Assembly (NCBI GenBank): GCA_021775315.1
Contig: JAJFIC010000010.1
Span: 1-53,670, forward strand
From: Paracoccaceae bacterium
GTDB lineage: Bacteria > Pseudomonadota > Alphaproteobacteria > Rhodobacterales > Rhodobacteraceae
Length of the DNA: 53,670 bases
Reading direction: 5' to 3'
Numbering within the stretch: position 1 is the stretch's first letter; each line of letters opens with the position of its first letter. The notes under the pieces were generated by a model that saw only the letters and a program-made list of their open reading frames with translations, did not search any database and was not told the DNA's origin. A program made the translations under genes and the position numbers. Positions 35,990-45,166 of this stretch are shown piece after piece.

Positions 35990-36994
35990 ATGATCCAGTT
36001 TCTTAGATTTGCGCTGGTCCGCGCCGCCCTCGCATTCTTCACCCTATGTTTCGTTTCTTTCATCGTGTTTTCGCTGATGGAACTCGTGCCCGGCGACTGC
36101 GCCGAGCGCTACCTCGCGTTTAAAAACTCGCAAGGCGCGATGATTTCCGTCGCTGATATCCAGGCGGAACGTGTGCGCCTCGGGCTGGACAAACCTTATC
36201 TTCAGCGATGGGGAACGTGGATTATTAACGCTTTTCAAGGGAAATTCGGCGAAAGCTGCATCCTGCGCCTTGATATCAGCCAATTACTTGGGCAAAAAAT
36301 CTGGCTGAGCGTCGGATTGTGTCTGGCATCCCTTGCGGTTGCGTATGCAATCGCGATACCGGTCGGAATTATTGCCGCAACCTCTAAGAACCCGTATCTG
36401 AACAACAGCCTGCGGCTTGTCAGCTATTTGGGACTGGCCCTGCCGAACTTCTTGCTGGCGCTGATGATCATGCTGTTTTCCACCGTTGTTTTTGGCGATA
36501 GCCTGACCGGGTTGTTCTCCAAGGAGTTCCGCGACGCACCCTGGTCTGGTGCGCGTGTATGGGATTTCCTGTCGCATGCGTGGCTGCCCGTTTTCATTCT
36601 TGGCTGGTCAGCCACAGCCTTTGCCATTCAGACAGTGCGCGCGCTGATGTCTGATGAGATCGGAAAGCTATATGTCACCGCCGCCGCCGCCCGTGGTGTG
36701 TCGGGGCGTAGATTGCTGATGCGATATCCGGCGCGACATGCGCTGACCCCAATCATCAACTCGCTGGGCTTTGATCTTAACCGGATTTTCAACGAACTGC
36801 CGATTGTGGCGCTGATCCTGACACTGACCGAAGCCGGGTCATTGTTGATCGAGGCATTGGCGCGCTCTAACGATCAGCAACTGGCCGGTGCGATTATCTT
36901 TTTCTTAACTGCAAGCATCGTGGGCATTAATTTTCTGACCGACATGATACTGGCGCTGACGGACCCACGTGTTCGCCACAGCATTATGGGATAA
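35990..36994 (+). CDS. ABC transporter permease (DppB/OppB type)
   Basis: The 334-residue inner-membrane permease has six to seven helices and the BPD_transp_1 domain. The N-terminal helix is ALVRAALAFFTLCFVSFIVFSLM, and the EAA loop in VTAAAARGVSGRRLLMRYPARHA contacts the ATPase. The layout is standard for OppB/DppB, with a periplasmic part containing ERYLAFKNSQGAMIS. The stop is 5 bases before the next permease. Confidence 0.93.
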   Translation: MIQFLRFALVRAALAFFTLCFVSFIVFSLMELVPGDCAERYLAFKNSQGAMISVADIQAERVRLGLDKPYLQRWGTWIINAFQGKFGESCILRLDISQLLGQKIWLSVGLCLASLAVAYAIAIPVGIIAATSKNPYLNNSLRLVSYLGLALPNFLLALMIMLFSTVVFGDSLTGLFSKEFRDAPWSGARVWDFLSHAWLPVFILGWSATAFAIQTVRALMSDEIGKLYVTAAAARGVSGRRLLMRYPARHALTPIINSLGFDLNRIFNELPIVALILTLTEAGSLLIEALARSNDQQLAGAIIFFLTASIVGINFLTDMILALTDPRVRHSIMG

Positions 36995-36999
36995 CGGAT

Positions 37000-38145
37000 A
37001 TGACCGATACAACAAATGCTAACGTGCCGCATGTAGATCAGAAAGCCAAGGATGCCTATTTTACGGCGTCCCAAGGACAGCTGATCTGGACACGGTTCAA
37101 GAAGCAAAAGGCGGCAATGGTCGGGGCGTGGGTTCTGATTATCCTGATCATTTCCGGGATATTCGCGCCATTCCTGACACCTTATGATCCAACGATTGCG
37201 GGCCGCGATAAAACCTATCAAAATGGTGCGCCGCAGATGCCGCAGTTTTGCGACGATAACGGCTGCTCTGCCCGGCCCTTCATTTACACGTACGAGCGGC
37301 AACGCTCGATCAAAACCAACTTTCGTTGGGTGACCACCATTGATACTGACAAACGGCGCTATTTGCAGTTTTTCGTTAAGGGTTCAGAATATTCGATTTT
37401 CGGGATCAGCGGTTCAACCCATTTGTTCGGCGTTGATAGCGGTCAAATCCATATATTTGGAACGGATTCAACCGGCAAGGATATCCTGTCGCGCACCTTG
37501 CATGCGATCAACACGTCGATGGCTGTTGGCACGATCGGGGTTTTTATCGCCTTTGTGCTGGCGCTGATTATTGGCGGAATATCGGGGTATTACGGCGGTT
37601 GGCTCGATTCATTTCTGCAAATGATAACGGACGCCGTGCGAACGGTGCCCGCCATTCCGCTATTCATGGCACTGGCGGCGTTTATCCCGGATACCTGGAG
37701 CGCCGAGGAAAGGTTCTTTTTCATCTCAATCATCCTTGGGTTTATCGGCTGGCCGACGCTGGCGCGACGTGTGCGCACCCATTTGTTGACCGAAAGAAAT
37801 CAGGAATATGTGTTGGCAGCCAAGCTATGCGGAGCCTCGCCAAGCCACATTATTCGCAAGCATTTGCTGCCGAGTTTCACCAGTTACATCATTGTCGATC
37901 TGGTTATTTCGTTTCCGTATATGGTGCTGTCAGAAACCGCGCTTAGCTTTATCGGCCTTGGATTGAAAGACCCGGTAAATTCACTGGGTGTCATGTTGCA
38001 AAACGTGACCAGTGCGGATGTTTTGCTGAACTACCAATGGTACTTTATCCCGGTGATTTTCTTTATCGTGTTGGTGATGGCTTTTGTTTTTGTGGGTGAC
38101 GGATTGCGGGATGCTGCTGATCCCTATGGGGATACCAAGAAATGA
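37000..38145 (+). CDS. ABC transporter permease (DppC/OppC type) with enlarged periplasmic insertion
   Basis: The 381-residue permease has the OppC layout: an N-terminal helix (AAMVGAWVLIILIISGIFAPF), then a large periplasmic insertion of roughly 100 residues (about 65-165), and a C-terminal BPD_transp_1 domain with the EAA loop EYVLAAKLCGASPSHIIRKH. The insertion contains CDDNGCSARPF and GSEYSIFGISGSTHLFGVDSG, with a likely disulfide pair. Related permeases of 300 residues lack this. The insertion may help dock the long binding protein. The stop overlaps the ATPase start (ATGA). Confidence 0.9.
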   Translation: MTDTTNANVPHVDQKAKDAYFTASQGQLIWTRFKKQKAAMVGAWVLIILIISGIFAPFLTPYDPTIAGRDKTYQNGAPQMPQFCDDNGCSARPFIYTYERQRSIKTNFRWVTTIDTDKRRYLQFFVKGSEYSIFGISGSTHLFGVDSGQIHIFGTDSTGKDILSRTLHAINTSMAVGTIGVFIAFVLALIIGGISGYYGGWLDSFLQMITDAVRTVPAIPLFMALAAFIPDTWSAEERFFFISIILGFIGWPTLARRVRTHLLTERNQEYVLAAKLCGASPSHIIRKHLLPSFTSYIIVDLVISFPYMVLSETALSFIGLGLKDPVNSLGVMLQNVTSADVLLNYQWYFIPVIFFIVLVMAFVFVGDGLRDAADPYGDTKK

Positions 38146-39137
38146 CGCGCCTGCTTGATGTTGAAAACCTGACCTTACAATTTGACACCGACGAAGGCCG
38201 GATAACAGCCGTTGAAAACGTGTCTTTCGACCTTGAAGCTGGCGAAGTGATGGGCCTTGTGGGCGAAAGTGGATCGGGAAAATCGGTGACCGCCAAAGCC
38301 TTGATGAAACTGAACCCCGGCAACGCACATTACGGTGAAAACACCAAGATCGACCTGCATCTGGAAGACGGATCAGTTGATATCATGTCGCTTAAGACGA
38401 ACAAGGAAATGGAAATTGTGCGCGGCTGCGCCATTTCGATGATTTTTCAGGAACCAATGGCCAGTTTTGCGCCGGCGATCACCATTGGTGATCAAATGGT
38501 CGAACAATTGCTGATCCACACCGATTTGAACAAAAAGCAGGCCCGCGATCTGTCTATTGAAATGCTTGACAGGGTCGGGATTTCTGACGCCGCCCACCGG
38601 TTCAAGCAATTCGCGTTCGAGCTGTCTGGCGGTATGCGCCAACGCGCGATGATCTCGATGGCTTTGTCCACCAGCCCCAAACAGCTGATTGCGGACGAGC
38701 CGACCACCGCACTTGATGTGACCATACAGGCCCAGGTGATTGATCTGATGAAGGATCTTGTGGCCGAATTTGGCATGGGCATCATCTTTATCACCCATGA
38801 TCTGGGTGTTGTGGCGCAAACCTGCGACAAGGTCGCCGTGATGTATCTGGGCCGCCTGATCGAACAGGGTCCGGTCCGCGAGGTGATACGAAACCCAAAG
38901 CACCCCTATACCAAGGGGCTTTTGGATGCGCTGCCCAGATTGGATGATCTGGATGCGCCCCTGATCCCGGTGCCGGGCGATATACCCTCGCCTTTGGAAC
39001 GGCCTGCCGGGTGCGTGTTCAACAATCGCTGCGCGGTCGCCATTGAAGGACGATGCACCGTTGAGGTTCCGAAATTCACCCAAGTGGACGCAACGCATTC
39101 GGTTGCCTGCCATTTTGCTGCGGAGGCTTTGAAATGA
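38142..39137 (+). CDS. ABC transporter ATP-binding protein (DppD/OppD type)
   Basis: The 331-residue ATPase has the Walker A GLVGESGSGKSVTAKAL, the ABC signature ELSGGMRQRAMISMAL, Walker B LIADEPTTALDVT and the H-loop ITHDLGVVAQ. The C-terminal oligopeptide/dipeptide extension has GCVFNNRCAVAIEGRC, the cysteine-rich motif that coordinates an Fe-S cluster in this family. It pairs with the following ATPase as a heterodimer on the permeases. Confidence 0.95.
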   Translation: MTRLLDVENLTLQFDTDEGRITAVENVSFDLEAGEVMGLVGESGSGKSVTAKALMKLNPGNAHYGENTKIDLHLEDGSVDIMSLKTNKEMEIVRGCAISMIFQEPMASFAPAITIGDQMVEQLLIHTDLNKKQARDLSIEMLDRVGISDAAHRFKQFAFELSGGMRQRAMISMALSTSPKQLIADEPTTALDVTIQAQVIDLMKDLVAEFGMGIIFITHDLGVVAQTCDKVAVMYLGRLIEQGPVREVIRNPKHPYTKGLLDALPRLDDLDAPLIPVPGDIPSPLERPAGCVFNNRCAVAIEGRCTVEVPKFTQVDATHSVACHFAAEALK

Positions 39138-40135
39138 GTGACAAGCCCCTGATCTCGGCCCGTGATTTGTCGGTGCATTATCCGCTGCGTGGCGGGATAA
39201 TCGGCCCGAAACCGGTCGTTCGTGCTGTGGAAACCGTCAACGTTGATATCGCCGCTGGCAGCTTTTTCGGGCTGGTCGGTGAAAGCGGCTCTGGCAAAAC
39301 CACCTTTGGTCGGGCTTTGCTGCGGGCCGCACCGATTACCAATGGCCATGTGCAATATAACGACGACGAGGTTGAATATGACCTTGCCACAGTCGACAAA
39401 AACCAGCTCAAGGATTATCGCAAGCGCGCCCAGCTGATTTTTCAGGATCCTTATGCGGCCCTAAGTCCGCGAATGACGGTGCGTGACATTATCGCCGAAC
39501 CGTTACAGGTCATGGGTCTGACCAAATCGCGCGAAGAAACCGACGAGCGTGTGCGCGAAATCGCCGCCAAATGCCGCCTGAATGTGGAACATCTGCGCCG
39601 TTTCCCACATGCGTTTTCCGGTGGTCAGCGGCAACGGATTTCAATCGCAAGGGCGTTGGTTTCACGACCAAAGTTTGTGGTGGCTGACGAAAGTGTGGCC
39701 GCACTTGATGTTTCTATTCAGGCCGACGTGCTGAACCTGCTGAAGTCCATCCAGCTGGAAATGGGCCTGACCTTTTTGTTCATCAGCCACGATTTAAGCG
39801 TGGTTGCGCATATCTGTGATCATGTGGCGGTGATGTATCTGGGGCGGTTGGTGGAAACAGCACCAACCCGCGAATTGTTTGCATCCCCCAAACACCCTTA
39901 CACCAAGGCATTGCTATCGGCGATCCCGTCGCTTGACCCTGATGACCGGGGCAAAGTGCAAAAGCTGGAGGGTGAGATTCCGTCGCCAACCAACCCACCG
40001 CCGGGATGCAAATTCCAGACCCGGTGCCCGATGGCGCAGGATCATTGCCGCAAGGTTGAACCGAAACTCGAAAACGCCGGTGGCGAGCATGAGGTCGCCT
40101 GCCATCGCTGGCGTGAACTTTTGGAAACTACCTGA
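39134..40135 (+). CDS. ABC transporter ATP-binding protein (DppF/OppF type)
   Basis: The 333-residue ATPase has Walker A GLVGESGSGKTTFGRAL, the signature FSGGQRQRISIARAL, Walker B VVADESVAALDVS and an H-loop FISHDLSVVAH. It ends with GCKFQTRCPMAQDHC, the oligopeptide/dipeptide extension with cysteines. In Walker B the usual EPTS-type continuation reads DESVAALD, common for OppF. It starts in the stop of the DppD gene (ATGA), completing the five-gene ABC operon. Confidence 0.95.
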   Translation: MSDKPLISARDLSVHYPLRGGIIGPKPVVRAVETVNVDIAAGSFFGLVGESGSGKTTFGRALLRAAPITNGHVQYNDDEVEYDLATVDKNQLKDYRKRAQLIFQDPYAALSPRMTVRDIIAEPLQVMGLTKSREETDERVREIAAKCRLNVEHLRRFPHAFSGGQRQRISIARALVSRPKFVVADESVAALDVSIQADVLNLLKSIQLEMGLTFLFISHDLSVVAHICDHVAVMYLGRLVETAPTRELFASPKHPYTKALLSAIPSLDPDDRGKVQKLEGEIPSPTNPPPGCKFQTRCPMAQDHCRKVEPKLENAGGEHEVACHRWRELLETT

Positions 40136-40144
40136 TTAGTCGGT

Positions 40145-40165
40145 GGGCAAAGCGATGGCTTGCCC
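40145..40165. terminator. Small hairpin between convergent genes
   Basis: GGGCAA and TTGCCC with an inner GC/GC pair form a stem of eight pairs with one bulged A, between the ABC operon and the sulfatase-family gene. No T tract follows on either strand, so any terminator role is weak. Confidence 0.3.
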
Positions 40166-40170
40166 GGGTT

Positions 40171-41646
40171 TCAGACGGAAACAGCCAATGATCTGTCCAA
40201 ATGCTGCATCCGGTGGCTGAGAAGTGCGCGCGTCATATGCAGCAAATCGGTGGCATAATCGGGATGGGCGGCCAGATTGACCTGCTCTTGCGGGTCATTT
40301 TCCAGATCGAACAACAACGGCGCGAAGCCTTGATTGAAATGCACCAGCTTAAGCTTCTTGCTGCGCAGAATTGCAAGATTGGCCTGTTGCGGCCGCAGGC
40401 CTGCTTGGGCCAAAAGATCAGAACCGGCTGCAGTGAAATCAAGCTCAAGATGCACATGTTCGCGCCAGTCCTTTGGCGTTTCACCCGTTAGGAAAGGCTG
40501 CAAAGATTGGCCGCTCATTACCGCAGGCGTGGCAAGTTCAAGCCAGTCAAGCAGGGTCGGGGCCACGTCGATCGACTCCGTCAGGTGGTTGATCTTTGTG
40601 CCATGTTGCGCCGGATGGTTGGGGTCACGGATCAGCAAAGAAATGTGATAAGCCGGATCAAACACATGCTGCTTGGCCCACAAACCGTGATCACCCAGCA
40701 TCTCGCCGTGATCAGCGGTAATGATTATCAGCGTGTCGTCATATTGTCCGGTTTCGCGCAAAAAGGCTATGACGCGCCCGATATGATGATCGACCTCAGT
40801 CGCCAGCCCCAGATATATTGCGCGCAACGCCTGTGTGTCGTCTTCGTCAACTGAACGGCATCCGGTAACGGTTTTCTGGATGGGTTGAAGATGGCCGGAA
40901 ATGGCGCTGAAAGGATGCGGATCACCGGGTTTTGAAGGCGGCGGCAAATCGGCAGGGCGATACATTTTATTGTAAGGCGCCGGGGCGACAAATGGCGGGT
41001 GCGGTCGGATATAGGTCAGATGGGCGAACCAGTTTTGATCGGTGCGCACGGCGAGTTCTTCCAGCAACCGGTCGGTCAGAAACGCGGTGTCACTATGTTC
41101 GGCCGCATAAAAGGCCGGATCATCCGGGCGCGCAGGTTCGCCAGCCACGGATGGCACCGGGTTATAGAAATCCGCGAAGGCCGGAATGTCGTAACCCTTG
41201 GCTTTCAGGTATGCGCGCCAGGGATAACTATCCTCGAACCGCATTTCTGTTATCTCGCGAAATCCATCCATAACCTGTTCAACCGAAGCAAGATCCGGGT
41301 CATTTTCATGCCGTGCTGTGGGATCAATCGTCGTGTCGGTATAGCCAAACAACAAAGGCTCGAACCCGGCTTTGCGCGCCTCAAGCGCGATATTTGGTGT
41401 GCCTTGTTTTAGCGGCGTGCCGTTGCTGACAGAGCGGTGGTTCATCGCATATTGCCCGGTCAACAAACTGGCGCGGGCCGGGCCGCAGGGATTGGTGACG
41501 GTGAAATGGTTCAGAAACGAAACGCTGTCGTCTTGCAATGCCTTTAGGTTTGGCAAATCGACATGATCCGCCAGCGCGCCGTTCAGGCAATCGGCGCGCA
41601 ATTGGTCAATCACCACGAAAAGAACTTTTTTGCTGTTTTCGGTCAT
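40171..41646 (-). CDS. Sulfatase-family hydrolase, phosphonate monoester hydrolase-like
   Basis: The 491-residue alkaline phosphatase superfamily protein has VLFVVIDQLRADCLNG with metal-binding Asp14, and the formylglycine motif TNPCGPARASLLTG with Cys54 and Arg58. IIITADHGEMLGDHGLW supplies the second metal-site residues. It has no signal peptide, which is unusual for arylsulfatases but normal for cytoplasmic phosphonate monoester hydrolases, whose formylglycine lies at a similar position. In this locus it could release a free phosphonate or alcohol from an imported ester. Arylsulfatase or phosphodiesterase activity is also possible. The ATG at 41646 is preferred over an in-frame start at 41733. 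Confidence 0.78.
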   Translation of the reverse strand: MTENSKKVLFVVIDQLRADCLNGALADHVDLPNLKALQDDSVSFLNHFTVTNPCGPARASLLTGQYAMNHRSVSNGTPLKQGTPNIALEARKAGFEPLLFGYTDTTIDPTARHENDPDLASVEQVMDGFREITEMRFEDSYPWRAYLKAKGYDIPAFADFYNPVPSVAGEPARPDDPAFYAAEHSDTAFLTDRLLEELAVRTDQNWFAHLTYIRPHPPFVAPAPYNKMYRPADLPPPSKPGDPHPFSAISGHLQPIQKTVTGCRSVDEDDTQALRAIYLGLATEVDHHIGRVIAFLRETGQYDDTLIIITADHGEMLGDHGLWAKQHVFDPAYHISLLIRDPNHPAQHGTKINHLTESIDVAPTLLDWLELATPAVMSGQSLQPFLTGETPKDWREHVHLELDFTAAGSDLLAQAGLRPQQANLAILRSKKLKLVHFNQGFAPLLFDLENDPQEQVNLAAHPDYATDLLHMTRALLSHRMQHLDRSLAVSV

Positions 41647-41903
41647 CTGCGATTCCCTTTCCGCAGCTAAGGCAGGCGATACTCTGGCCACAATCCCAGC
41701 CTTTGTGAAGCGGTTTCTTAGCCGGACGAGCAATTGGTTTTCGGTCGAGATCCCTTGGAAAATCCGTGGAAACCCGCGATCAGGTCAGGTGATTTCGGCC
41801 TTTGCCTGCTTGAGGTTTTCGCACTCAGCGGCTATAGACACACGGTTCAACGGCAGCACGCGAACAACTGGCAATCAGGCAACCCATTAACCGCGGACCG
41901 ATA

Positions 41904-43586
41904 ATGTCAACCATTGCATTTTTGATAAACCTTGCCGGCGCGACCATGTTGTTGTTGTTTGCGGTGCGCATGGTGCAGACCGGGATCGAGCGATCAATGG
42001 GTCCGTCATTTCGCCGTGTCGTGACCCAGCGCAAGGACAGTCGTGTTCAAACCGCAATGGCCGGTATAGTGCTGGCCATTGTTTTGCAAAGCGCGACGGC
42101 GGTGGCGTTGCTTGCCTCGGGATTTGCAGCGTCAGGGATATTAACCTTTGCCGGGGGATTGTCGCTGGTTTTGGGGGCCGATCTTGGCTCGGCCCTTGTC
42201 ATTCAGATACTTTCCTTCAAGCTCGACTGGCTGATACCTTTGCTTTTGGCCGTTGGTGGTTGGTTGTTCCTGAAACTTGAACGGCGTCGTGCCAAACAGT
42301 TTGGACGTATCTTTCTGGGCATCGCGTTTATCCTGCTGGCCTTGCGTCTGGTTGGAACCGCGATGGAGCCGATCCGTGACAGTGGGTTTCTGCCCTTGAT
42401 CGCGAATTATTTGAAAACTGATTTTCTGACGGCCTTTCTGGTGGGCGCGGCGGTCACGTTTGTTATGCATTCAAGCGTGGCGGCGATCCTGATGGTGGTT
42501 ACTTTTACCGCCCTTGGGGTGTTGCCTTTTGTGGCGGGTGTGTCCCTTGTTTTAGGTTCAAATCTTGGCAGTGCTTGTCTGGCGGTGTGGCTGACGCGCG
42601 GCATGCCCGTGGCCTCAAGGCGTATTCCGATCGGCAATCTGCTGTTGCGTGGGACAGGCGCGTTGCTGGCACTGCCACTGGTTAACCTGACGCCGGTTTT
42701 GGCCGTTTTTGACACCTTTGACGCGGGGCAGGCATTGGTGGCGGTGCATCTGACATTCAATGCAGCCCTTGTGTTATTGGCGGTGCCAGTCGTGGGGTTG
42801 CTAGACGCACCGATCATGTTGTTGCTGCCAGACAAAGGCGACGCTGAAACGCCTCAGGATCCGCTGGCGCCAGTGTCTGTGCTGGCTTGGAACGTGCTGG
42901 ATGACCCAAAGCAGGCCCTTGGCAGTGTCACTCGCGAAGTCTTGCGGATGAACCAGATTGTCGAGGTGATGACCCGCCCGATTATGGAGCTTTACGCATC
43001 CGGCGATTTGCGAAAAATCAGCGAAGTTCGGGCGTTGAACGAAGGGGTGAAAACCGCATCGACCGACATCCGCCGGTATGTGGCCAGTCTGGATCACGAG
43101 CAAATGCGCAAACCGGAAAACCGCCGCGCCAGAGAGCTGACAGAATACGCGATAAACCTTGAAACAGCAGGTGACATCGTCGCCCGACGTCTGTTGCCGC
43201 TGGCCAAGGAAAAAGCTCGTGATAAACTGGAATTTTCGCGCGATGGCTGGAATGAACTTGTGGCAATCCACGAGCGTGTGATCGCCAATATGAACCTAGC
43301 CTTCAACGCTTTGGTCTATGAAGACATCGAATATGCCCGGCTTTTGGTGGCGGAAAAGACTGAAATGGCGGCACGGGAACGCGGCAGCCGAAAAAAACAT
43401 CTCAAACGGTTGCGCGACGGGGTGGAAAGCAGTTTTGAATCAAGCGACGTGCATCTTGAAACTTTGCGCGGGCTAAAGGCCCTCAACTCTCAAATCGCGG
43501 CAGTGGCATATCCGATCCTTTACAAAAATGGCCAGCTTCTTGAAACCCGTTTGGTTGAAACCATCGAGGACGACGACAGCGATTGA
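41904..43586 (+). CDS. Na/Pi cotransporter family protein with PhoU-like C terminus
   Basis: The 560-residue protein has the Na/Pi-cotransport II repeats: GATMLLLFAVRMVQTGIERS, LQSATAVALLASGFAASGIL and the second repeat MHSSVAAILMVVTFTALGV, with QS-type motifs in each half. The last 200 residues form a helical PhoU-like domain (VTREVLRMNQIVEVMTRPI to GLKALNSQIAAVAYPIL). Such proteins may carry phosphate either way. Its place beside genes that release phosphate from phosphonates fits phosphate export or uptake. Confidence 0.9.
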   Translation: MSTIAFLINLAGATMLLLFAVRMVQTGIERSMGPSFRRVVTQRKDSRVQTAMAGIVLAIVLQSATAVALLASGFAASGILTFAGGLSLVLGADLGSALVIQILSFKLDWLIPLLLAVGGWLFLKLERRRAKQFGRIFLGIAFILLALRLVGTAMEPIRDSGFLPLIANYLKTDFLTAFLVGAAVTFVMHSSVAAILMVVTFTALGVLPFVAGVSLVLGSNLGSACLAVWLTRGMPVASRRIPIGNLLLRGTGALLALPLVNLTPVLAVFDTFDAGQALVAVHLTFNAALVLLAVPVVGLLDAPIMLLLPDKGDAETPQDPLAPVSVLAWNVLDDPKQALGSVTREVLRMNQIVEVMTRPIMELYASGDLRKISEVRALNEGVKTASTDIRRYVASLDHEQMRKPENRRARELTEYAINLETAGDIVARRLLPLAKEKARDKLEFSRDGWNELVAIHERVIANMNLAFNALVYEDIEYARLLVAEKTEMAARERGSRKKHLKRLRDGVESSFESSDVHLETLRGLKALNSQIAAVAYPILYKNGQLLETRLVETIEDDDSD

Positions 43587-43712
43587 TAACCTTGCCGAAA
43601 CCGGCAAATTTGGCAATTGCGCGCAACAGGGTTTCAACCCTATGATCCGCTTGGACGGATGGATCACACCTGAAAAATCTGCCAATTCCGATGACGAAAA
43701 AAGGATCACCTG

Positions 43713-45077
43713 ATGCCTGGAAACCTGAGCTTTGATGCGCTGAAAACCAAGGTTGAGGCGGGTGAAATTGATACCGTTCTGGCCTGTCTTGTGGATATGC
43801 AGGGGCGCCTGATGGGCAAGCGGTTTCAGGCTCAGTTCTTTGTTCAGTCAGCTTGGAAAGAAACCCATAGCTGCAATTACCTGCTGGCCACGGATCTTGA
43901 GATGGAAACCGTTGACGGCTACGCCTCGACCTCGTGGAAGGCCGGGTATGGCGATTACACGATGAAGCCCGACATGACTTCGCTGCGGCTGGTGCCATGG
44001 CTTGAAGGAACAGCGCTGGTTCTGTGTGACGTGCTGGATCACGCCACACACCAAGACGTGCCACATTCGCCACGTGCGGTGCTCAAGCGCCAAATTGCAC
44101 GGCTAGAGGCCCTTGGTCTGGTGCCGATGATGGCGACCGAGCTTGAGTTCTTTTTGTTTCGCGAAAGCTTTGATGAAATCCGTGACGGCGGTTATCGCGG
44201 AATGTCGCCGATCAGCGCCTATAATGAAGATTACCACATTTTCCAGACCACCAAGGAAGAGGGCGTCATGCGCGCCATTCGCAACGGTCTTTATGCGGCT
44301 GGCATTCCGGTTGAAAATTCCAAGGGCGAAGCGGATGCCGGTCAGGAAGAAATTAACGTGCATTATTCAGACGCGCTGGATACGGCAGACAATCACGTGG
44401 TCACCAAAAACGCCTGCAAGGAAATTGCCTGGCAAAAAGGGCGCGCCATAACCTTTCTGGCCAAATGGGATACCAATGCAGCGGGGTCTTCCAGCCATGT
44501 TCACATGTCGCTTTGGCGCGATGGCGACCCGGCGTTTTATGATCCCGAAGGCCAATACGGAATGTCAGAACTGATGCGCCAGTATATGGCCGGGCTGTTG
44601 GCACATGCCTCGGAAATAACGTGGTTTCTGGCGCCTTATGTGAATTCTTATAAGCGGTTTGCAGAGGGTACATTTGCCCCGACAACGGCGATCTGGTCTA
44701 AAGACAACCGCACGGCGGGCTATCGGGTTTGCGGCGATGGAACCAAGGCCGTGCGCATGGAATGCCGGGTTGGTGGGTCTGACCTGAACCCCTATTTGGC
44801 GATGGCGGCACTGATTGCGGCAGGCCTTGATGGGATCGAGCGCAAGTTAGAACTGGAGCCTGAATTTGCCGGGGATGCCTATCAGGCCCAAAACGAGCGT
44901 TCCGTTCCACGAAACCTGCGTACCGCGACCGAGGCGATGCGTGGCTCTGATATGCTGCGCACGGCTTTTGGCAATGACGTGGTGGACCACTATGTGCGCG
45001 CCGCGGAATGGGAACAACAGGATTTTGACCGCAAAGTCACCGATTACGAAGTCGCGCGGGGGTTTGAGCGCGCCTAA
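43713..45077 (+). CDS. Glutamine synthetase-family gamma-glutamyl ligase
   Basis: The 454-residue protein has the GS fold. The catalytic domain contains MMATELEFFLF (metal ligands), DAGQEEINVHYSDAL, GSSSHVHMSLW and the ATP-site region YKRFAEGTFAPTTAIWS. It resembles GlnT/PuuA-type ligases rather than the dodecameric GlnA: the start is LVDMQGRLMGKRFQAQFFV and the adenylylation Tyr loop of GlnA is not visible. Such enzymes ligate glutamate to amines (putrescine, ethanolamine, methylamine, isopropylamine). It precedes an iron-type alcohol dehydrogenase. The amine partner is not known. Confidence 0.85.
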   Translation: MPGNLSFDALKTKVEAGEIDTVLACLVDMQGRLMGKRFQAQFFVQSAWKETHSCNYLLATDLEMETVDGYASTSWKAGYGDYTMKPDMTSLRLVPWLEGTALVLCDVLDHATHQDVPHSPRAVLKRQIARLEALGLVPMMATELEFFLFRESFDEIRDGGYRGMSPISAYNEDYHIFQTTKEEGVMRAIRNGLYAAGIPVENSKGEADAGQEEINVHYSDALDTADNHVVTKNACKEIAWQKGRAITFLAKWDTNAAGSSSHVHMSLWRDGDPAFYDPEGQYGMSELMRQYMAGLLAHASEITWFLAPYVNSYKRFAEGTFAPTTAIWSKDNRTAGYRVCGDGTKAVRMECRVGGSDLNPYLAMAALIAAGLDGIERKLELEPEFAGDAYQAQNERSVPRNLRTATEAMRGSDMLRTAFGNDVVDHYVRAAEWEQQDFDRKVTDYEVARGFERA

Positions 45078-45166
45078 ACCCAGCTACGGCCCAACTGGCC
45101 GCAAACCGTTGGGTGTTTCGCGCGGGGCACAAGCGCAAGCGTTAATGTTATTGAAGGAAGTCACAC

